DNA from: Axinella damicornis
Lineage: Eukaryota; Porifera; Demospongiae; Axinellida; Axinellidae
Direction: 5' to 3'
DNA: 64,000 nt
Assembly (NCBI GenBank): GCA_963931865.1
Contig: OZ007509.1
Span: 4,679,947 to 4,743,946 of the forward strand
Shown here in pieces: positions 52,801-61,800 of the stretch. A program made the translations under genes and the position numbers. Positions within the stretch are counted from its first letter, which is position 1. Each line of letters begins with the position of its first letter. The notes beneath the pieces were generated by a model. That model had not been told where the DNA came from. It saw only the letters and a list, made by a program, of their open reading frames with translations, and ran no database searches.

Positions 52801-55800
52801 GTATGGGACACCATTAGCTAATGAGGTGATCTGTTTCCAGATTGTTGTATGCTACACACAGATTTGTACTGATGAGTGCAGTGGTCAATGCAGACCTGAA
52901 TCAGCCAGTCATACGGATCACATCACATGATACTCACATTAAATTTAGTTCGGTTTCAGTGAGCTTTTGCTGCAACAATATGTTCATGTTACGCTGTCAT
53001 AATATTATGTAGACGTTAAACCCTCAAAATACGTGCTATATCATTCCAGTATTTACCTACAATACATTTCTGATGACAAGTGACATGCTAACCTCTGTGT
53101 ACATGTATGCGGCAATCTAATTCCATTTCCATTACATCAATGTTAGATATGCATGTAACACCAACCTCTGATCCCACGTGTACCTTGTAGTTGTGCTGGT
53201 TAGCTTGGAACAGGACACATACTCTGTCACTGAGGGTCAACCTGTGGTTCTGGTTTGCACTGAGATCAGTGGAGACCTACAGCGTGCAGTTGTAGTCACC
53301 TTGAGAACTGAGGAAGGAACAGCTCAATGTGAGATGGTTGATTAATGAGCTAGTTATCCTCCTGACAGTTTGTTATTTTTTCACAATAAAGAAGACTCAC
53401 TGTATAGGAATGTAAATACTTGCCATGGAATGCGTGATAGTCTGTAGCCTCGTTCCCAGAACGAGAGCCTGGGAATGAGGCTAGATAGTCTGTGGGTTAT
53501 TGAAGTCACAAGCGAACAAGCATACCTGCTCTTTGCTGAGTTACTTGTGTAGCCGACGGCGCGCACTAGGCGGAGCATTGAATGTAGCCGACGGCGCGCA
53601 TTCTCAGACTCTTCGCATTTTGGCAACAACTCAAGACCTTCATCAACTTCAAAGATACAGCATTTATATCATCAGGACAAAAAAGCAGGTGAACACTGGA
53701 CAGACATGAAAAACAGGACTAAAACTGGACTAAACTGCTTTTCCCATACATCATATACAATAATACAACAATGTCAATCATGTCCATTACATCTCCCTGC
53801 ATGGGCCGCATTTCGGACGTCCTCGGACGAAGTCGACCCGACCAAGCTCCTTCTCCTGGTGAAGTGGCAGATTGTATAAACTTCTCAGCCTCAGTCTGAC
53901 GTTGCCGCTTCCTTTTAGCTTTGCGTTTCTTTTTGGTGGGGCCCAACCAGGACTGATCAGGAATTTCGGGTGGGCATTTTCGAACACGATCCAGTGAGAT
54001 GAAGATGGGAACTTCCTCAGGTCTGTCAACTGGACGGACACTGGCATTAGTGGGAGTTAAGTCGAGTATCCGGTAAGGTCCATGAAAGGGACGGGCAAAC
54101 TTCCGGTTTTTACTTTGGATGGACCCAGGCTGGTAAACAAACACGCGGTCCCCAATGTGATATGTTGGTTTGGTGGTATGATGGTCATATTGCCGTTTCT
54201 GTTGTTTTTGGGCTCGCTGGACATTCTTTCTGGCTAGCTCCCAAGCATCAGAGAGATTCGCCACCAGATCAACTTTGTAATCATCAAGGTCTACTTGGTA
54301 GCACGTACGGGGATGACTCAATGCAGCTTCAGTGGGTAATCTGGCATCGCGTCCATAGAGTAAATGGAACGGTGACTCACGAGTTGACTCTTGCAAACTG
54401 GTTCTGTATGCAAACAGGACATAAGGCAGCCGGTGATCCCAGTCTCTGCCATCTTTTTCCACAGTTTTGGCCAGCATTGCTGTTAAGGTTCTATTAAATC
54501 TTTCCACGAGGCCATCCGTTTGAGGATGATAGGAAGATGTGTTAACCTTCTCCGTTCCCATTAGTTTGCATATTTCCTGCATCAGCTCAGACAGGAAGTT
54601 GGTGCCTCTATCAGACAATAGTTTGGCTGGGACACCATGACGGCTGATGATCTCCTTAACAAAGAGGTTGGCAATGGTCTCTGCAGTCTGGTCTGGGACA
54701 GCAAAAACTTCGGGCCACTTGGTTAGATAGTCCACAAACACCACAGCATACTGATTGCCATCAAGTGTGTGAGGAAGTTGCAAAACATCTACTCCAACAC
54801 AGTCAAAGGGCCCTGCCACTGGAATTGGACAAAGTGGTGGTTTGGTAGCTTGTCCTATTTTACGAGCTGCACATACGAGACATGCTCTGCACCATTTCCG
54901 AATGTCTGAGCACATCCCTGGCCACCAGTAATGTTTCCTCAGTTGACTGTAGATTTTGGCTTCACGTAGGTGTCCAGAGAACAATCCTCCATGAGCTTCC
55001 TCAAATAATTTGTGGCGGAGTGATGCTGGGACAGCCACCATTAAACAACCATCTGCCTGGGCATAATAGAGGACACCATCCAGGAGGGAGTACTGCTGGG
55101 CTGTTTGAACAACTTTCTTTGCTGACTTGCTATCAGCAGATAGGGTCCCTTCCCCCAGGAATGCAATAGTGGAGCCAAATTCACCCACTCGGGCTTTGTG
55201 CGCAATTCGTCCACCAGCTCCTCGAGCCGTTGGTTCTCACTCTGCAGAGAGTCCAGCTGTGACTTCAGCTGCTGTTTTGTGGCCATTAGCTTGACCGTTT
55301 CAGTTGCGCATATCCCGGACAAGCCCCCAAATGTAGCCGACGGCGCGCACTAGGCGGAGCATTGAATGTAGCCGACGGCGCGCATTCTCAGACTCTTCGC
55401 ATTTTGGCAACAACTCAAGAACTTCAAAGATACAGCATTTATATCATCAGGACAAAAAAGCAGGTGAACACTGGACAGACATGAAAAACAGGACTAAAAC
55501 TGGACTAAACTGCTTTTCCCATACATCATATACAATAATACAACAATGTCAATCATGTCCATTACACTTGTATCTCGTTAGAATGATTGTGGAAAGTATG
55601 TCTTCCTAAACAATTATTATCTGGTACTGGTGGCCTCTAACACTTGTGTATATAACTCTCGACTCCCCTTTTCCTCTTCTATACATTCTGCAGCTCCAAT
55701 GGACTTCACCAGCACTACAACCCAGCTCACATTCACAAGCTCATCCATGGAGCTCTGCAGCAACATCACCATTCAAGATGACCTTGTGATAGAGGCACAG

Positions 55801-58800
55801 CAAAAACAGTTTGGTTTGATGCTCTTCACCAGTGACTCAGCTGTCCAGTTCAGCAGAGAAACTGCCGGTGTTACCATCACAGACAATGACAGTATGTGTG
55901 TTTGGGGGTTGAGTAAAATGCATGACCTGAAACTGACATGTTACTCAATAATCAGTTGACCTCCCAAGGATGCAAAGTTATTCAAATTACGAGCCCCCCA
56001 AAAATCTGCTTCAGTAGGGCCATTCACTTGCAAACCGTATCATGCACTTTCCAACTGTGTATGTACACTAGTGCATACCGTATACTACACATCTGAGTAG
56101 TGCTTCAGTGTAGAAATTTCATCAAACTCTTTTAAGTTTGCTTTTGCCAAAGAGTGACCAGCTGCATGAAGCCACAACAGAGGTCAGTGATTCTTCATCC
56201 AATGCTGCAAGAGAAAGGCCTAGTGAATTATCCATATACCAAGGGCTAGACTGAGAAAGCCTGCTGCCTGTGAGCTAGGGCAGATGTCTGCTGCTCTGTG
56301 ATGGATGGCAAAGTTCAGCTCAAGCAGTTTGTTATGCATCAACTCGGAACATCATGCTCAGAAAGTACAAGAGACTGTCACATAGTGAAAGCATAGAATT
56401 CTGTCCAGCTACGATTTATACTATGGAAACTTTTAACTCAAACCTTTTTCACGATGCAGTGGTGGACATTGGATTGGTACAGACATTGTACACCACCAGT
56501 GAAGCAATGGGCTCAGTGTCAGTGTGCGTAGACGTCAGTTCTGCCGAGTTTGCAAGGAATGTGTCTGTCACTCTCAGAAATGGGACTGCTGGAGCAGCTG
56601 TTGGTAAGCCATTCAAATGTTACACACAGACATCTCAATATGTGTACCAGCAATAAAGAGATTCTGCATAACTATGGTTATAGTTCATTCTATTATGAAA
56701 GATTTGTAACTTGGTGAAGAGCCGATGCAAGTCATATCCGTTAGAAAATACCTGGTGCAATGTGCATATGTAGAATAAGCAAATGCATGGTAGCCATACA
56801 CTTACCAACATAGAAGAAAATAGTGGGCATCGGGAGTGCTACAACTACAGTAATACTCAACGTGTACCAGCTATACACAGCTAGGGAAGACATTTTGCAA
56901 AATTTAATGTTTACACAAATCAGTATTTAACTACAATCATCCTGTTTCAATTCATCTTCCCAACAGCGGATGATGACTATGTACCAGCCACTATAGAGTT
57001 TCAGTTTCAAATGGCACCGGCCACAATGTGTCACTCATTCACTATCCTGGAGGACACAGAAGTAGAGCCAGTGGAGACATTTGGAGTACAGCTAGAGACC
57101 AGTGATCCAGCTGTTCAAGTGACAGACATGTTTGCAACTGTTTCCATCAATGACAGCACAGGTATCTAATGACTGTTATAGTATTACCAGTATACGTAGT
57201 GACATGCAGCACAGATATATACCGTAGTCGTGTATTATTAGGCGCATGCGCCTATAACTCCACAGGAAGGAAATATGCGCCTATAAGCGAGATGCGCCTA
57301 ATAATGAATGACATAAAGTGCGCTTCAATTCGAACTGCCTACGGTATAGCTTTTTCCACTCCGTATAGGATCGAAAATGGCAGAGTTTCTCGAGGAAGAC
57401 TGCAGCGCTTAACAGCAAGTACCTGGGACGAGAGTTGAACCTGTGCCTAACAGTGAATATGCGCCCATAAGTGAGCTGCGCCTAATAACGTGCGACTATG
57501 GTATCTGGGATTAGTATTTCTGGTCGCTGCCAGGACAGACCGCTCAAACATAATATATCAGTTAGAATAATTATAATAACATTAATGACTGTGGTTTATT
57601 GCAGTGATCCAAGTTGGATTTGATCCAGTCATGTACACTGTGAATGAAATGGAAGAAGTTGTTTCTGTGTGCATCAGTGTGATGGATGTTCTAACTGGAG
57701 GATCAATATCAGCCATGTTGACAACAGAGCCTGGCACAGCATCAGGTATGTTCAGAAAGGCACATGTATCATCATCACAGAGTCGGTAGACTCTGTATGT
57801 AGGGATACAACGGACACGCAAATGAAGCTAATACAAAAAAATCTTCCCAAATCTCTCCAAATCTCAAAAACGGGCGGCAAAAAAGCCTTTATGACAACTT
57901 ACTATTCGTCTTCGAGTGTTTTCCTGGCCCAGAAGACTCCCAGTGTCGTGAATAACCGTCGCGAAAGTACCGCGCCAAAAAGTCGCCAAACCGCCAAAAT
58001 CGGTTTCATCTTCTTCTTTCTTCAGACGGGCTAGTTCAAATTTGGCTGACTCCCTCACGACGGTGTTTGCACAAAACAGCAGCATTTTACACTGAGCAGT
58101 GCACGACCCCATCGCTTTTTGGCTACTTCGAAGTCTCACAAGGCACTTGAAACCGCCCACTCGATAACTATGGCTTCATATGCGACGCCATTTCTTCTTA
58201 TGTGCGCATGCGTAGAGCAACTTTGAACTTTGAACTCAAAAATTGTGTACTGTGTACGGAGTGAATGCTATCAAGTATGCTGCTATAAAAATGAGGTAAA
58301 CAAGGGTAAAAAATATTAAAAATGTATGGAGATGTAGGGATAACAGAACAGCAAAAAGTATGAAAACAAGCAGGGATGATGGCATAAAACAGTTCAGTAT
58401 ACAACACCCTACATACTTTTCTCATTATACATGTATTATGGTGTTGTATACTGAACTGTTTTATGCCATCATCCCTGCTTGTTTTCATACTTTTTGCTGT
58501 TCTGTTATCCCTACATCTCCATACATTTTTAATGTTTTTTACACTTGTAATATGATGTGATAGTAGCTTGAAAACTAAGTCAGGTGTGTATACCAAGTGG
58601 TGAATGTTTAGCAAAGAGGAATTAAGCCTAGAGATCCACCTACTTGTTTAACCCTTTCACTGGTAAGAAATCTCAAGCAATTGAGAGATACAGCTATTGA
58701 GAGATACAGCCATTAACACCTGTCAAACTGACTTATATGTGGCTAACTTGGATACTGCTAGTTAACTTGTGTAACCAATAAACTCAAATGTTCACCAAAT

Positions 58801-61800
58801 AATATAGAGTCGGTAGACTCTATAATGTAGGGATACAACGAACACGCAATATATGCTAATACAAATATTTTTTTTGGTAAATCTCAAAAACAGCGAACTT
58901 ATAACAACGTACTATTCATCCTTGAGTGTTTTCCTGGCCAAGAAGACTCCCAGTGTTGCACAACATCGCGAAAGTACCGCACCAGAAAGTCGCCAAACCA
59001 CATGAGTTTCAGCACAATTATTATGCTTTTGTCTAACTGCATGATAGCAATCACGACAGTGTAGTCAGAATCTTTGTAGGCCTTACCTGTGAGCTATGAG
59101 GTTTGATTACATTATTTACATTACACGGCACAATTTTTCCCCTACCAGGAGTGTAAAGATTAATTACGCGGCACAATTTCCCTCTACCAGGAGTGTAATA
59201 TTAGATGCATGAAAGCTTGTAAATTCCTTAGCAGGAAACAGTGAAGGGACAGATCTGTCTCTAAACTGGTGACAGTACTACTACACATTGTACCAGTGAC
59301 ATGTACTAACACATGTACCAGTGACATGTACTAACACATGTACCAGTGACATGTACTAACACATCATGCAGAGGTCGAAATAACATGCGGTCATCGGTCA
59401 ATTTCCGTGCATTTAGCTAAAATTACCGCACACTAATGCACTAGCTTGTTCGGTAGGCGTAACCGATCAACATGCATGAATACAATCACCTAAGTGCATG
59501 AACCCATAATGACTGTACCTGGTTCGAATCAGCCAATTTCTTTTCTTATGCATGAGTTTCTAGTCAACCAAATTCGTTTATTTTCCCAATACACATACAC
59601 ACACAACCAACATGGATTTGACCTAACTTATTTTGTAAATGTCCAATCAAAATCTATAGTGCTAGGACATTTGACCGCTCAACATGTAATCCTTATTTCG
59701 ACCTGTACTAATACATGTACCAGTGACATGTACTAACACATGTACCAGTGACATGTACTAAGACATGGACTAATACATTTTTAAAAATACAACTGAGTAC
59801 TGAATTCTGCATGCAGAATAAAAATAATAATATTAGAAACAGCTGGACACACTAAACATTTGCAAAACAGCAACTACAGAAAGGAAAAATGGGGAGAAAA
59901 ACAAAAAATTGTACAAACAAAATAAAATAATACAAAAATACAAACAAACAACTTGAAGGGGCACACGAAACACAACTTCAACTTCCACACAAAAAAAAAC
60001 ACAATTCATTCCGGATCCCAAATTACAAATGGGGACACACACACTGTTACACGCCAGACAGGTCCAGGCCTGACCGGCCCCCCACAGACCCCATCACTGA
60101 AGCAGCGTTCCCTCTCTGAAGAGCTACGGAGAGACGCTGTAGAAGGTATGTCCTTGGGGCGGGCTACTCCTTCACACCTGTAGCCATCGAGACTCATGGG
60201 GCCATGGGAAAGAGATCACTGGCTTTTGTGAGGGAACTGGGCCACAGAGTTATGCAGAGCACCGGGGAGGCGAAGGCAAGGACATACCTTCTACAGCGTC
60301 TCTCCGTAGCTCTTCAGAGAGGGAACGCTGCTTCAGTGAATAATACATTGTACATAAATGATATAGGTTTTATGTGACGAGAGGTCGCTGCTGAATATTT
60401 ATTATAAGACACAAAAATTACTGATTGAGTTGCTGCAACACATTAATTCACTTGATTTGCTTTCTTTCAGCTGGTGAAGATTATACACCTACTGTTGAGG
60501 CTCTGACATTCACATCTGCTCCCAGTCAAGAATGTGTGAACATCAGTATATCAAATGATGCAGTGGTAGAGCAGCAAGAGACATTTGGTGTGAGGCTGAG
60601 CACAACTGACCAGTCTGTCAATCTGACACAGGATGAAGCAGCTGTTATAATCAATGATGACACAGGTAAGGGGACTCAAGGTATTCATACATAATTAATT
60701 TACATACACAAACAGCAAAAGATGTACTAATGGAGAGAAACTGCAATATGTACAGAGGACGCTATCAAGTATCTAGGATTGCTCACTATAATATGATTAT
60801 GTTGTCATAATTATTAGGAATGCTAGCCCAGGAGACCCCATTCACGGGGCTCATGCGCTCATGATAAATACGTCCTTGGCAGACATAATTAGGCTATTAC
60901 ATAGTCCACGTACATCTAGATGTTATTGTATCTACCCCATGCTAGACTTAGACTTCCTGATTACAGAAAATTTGTAGAAAATTGTACATCATTTTTCAGT
61001 GCAGTGCTTGTTTTCTGATGTAACAACAAGTTACATGCTAACTTCTGGCATACATGTATGCTCAATTCCGAATTATAGACTCAATCTTCTCATGCAATTT
61101 CAGGTGCATCAATTTTGTCAATTGTTTGCTCTATAGTGTCATCCCAACTGTACCATACAATTGTGGTTGACTCATACTTAGGAGTATTCCGTAATGTCAT
61201 AGATATTGTTAATTCGATCATTGCCACAGAGGTGGTGGTTGGACTCACACAGCCTGCATATGTTGTGACTGAGGGTGACACTGTGATGGTTTGTGCACAG
61301 CTGCAGAGTGGGCAGCTGGAAAGAAGTGTGACTGTTATCTTTTCAACCTCATTTGACCCAGGTATTTACACGTGCATTCAAATCATACAACTAGCTCATT
61401 CCAATGATCTGGCCTCCTTGTCCTCCTGTTTTAAGCAGTATTGTTCAAACAACAGTATGAAAACATTTATCATAGGGTCTTGCACTTAGAATATACATAG
61501 GATTATCTCACAGTACGTATTTTATTCCTTTCTGTGAGTATGCAGGGCTAACTTAGCTTTAACACATTCAGTTAAAGCGCAGTTAGTTACATTTACATGC
61601 CTGTTGTATAGTATTGGACCACTGAATTTCTCACCAATGTATAATCTGTCTTACTAATGATCCCCCAAAAACAGAAGCATGCAAGACACCAGTTGACTCA
61701 CTTGTCTGGATGCAGTTGTACTTGTGTACTTTGCCTGTATGGAATCCTTATTTTCTGCAGCAGATGCTGGTGGCTTTACTCCAGTGATTGAAGAGCAGCG

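Larger units (their letters stand above)
53548..55566 (-). mobile_element. Internally deleted Ty3/gypsy-like LTR retroelement
   Basis: Two direct repeats of 244 and 235 bases bound a 1.54-kb interior. In element orientation (minus) each LTR begins TGTAATGG and ends GGCTACA, the usual TG...CA. A 4-base CTTG target duplication flanks it (53544-53547, 55567-55570). The interior has a tRNA-Pro-type primer site, a short gag/coiled-coil-like start and an integrase frame; protease, reverse transcriptase and RNase H are absent. It lies antisense in an intron of the Calx-beta gene. Confidence 0.9.

Noticed and set aside
55041..55322. 93-codon frame as a complete gag gene
   Set aside because: Its nominal start is a TTG inside the primer-binding site. 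The first ATG gives a short coiled-coil-like start only, and the rest overlaps the integrase frame out of phase.
58198..58614. 138-codon minus-strand frame
   Set aside because: Most of it is the foldback element read through both arms; no domain or splice support.
59284..59363. CRISPR array
   Set aside because: The 25-base units are contiguous with no spacers, and the context is eukaryotic.
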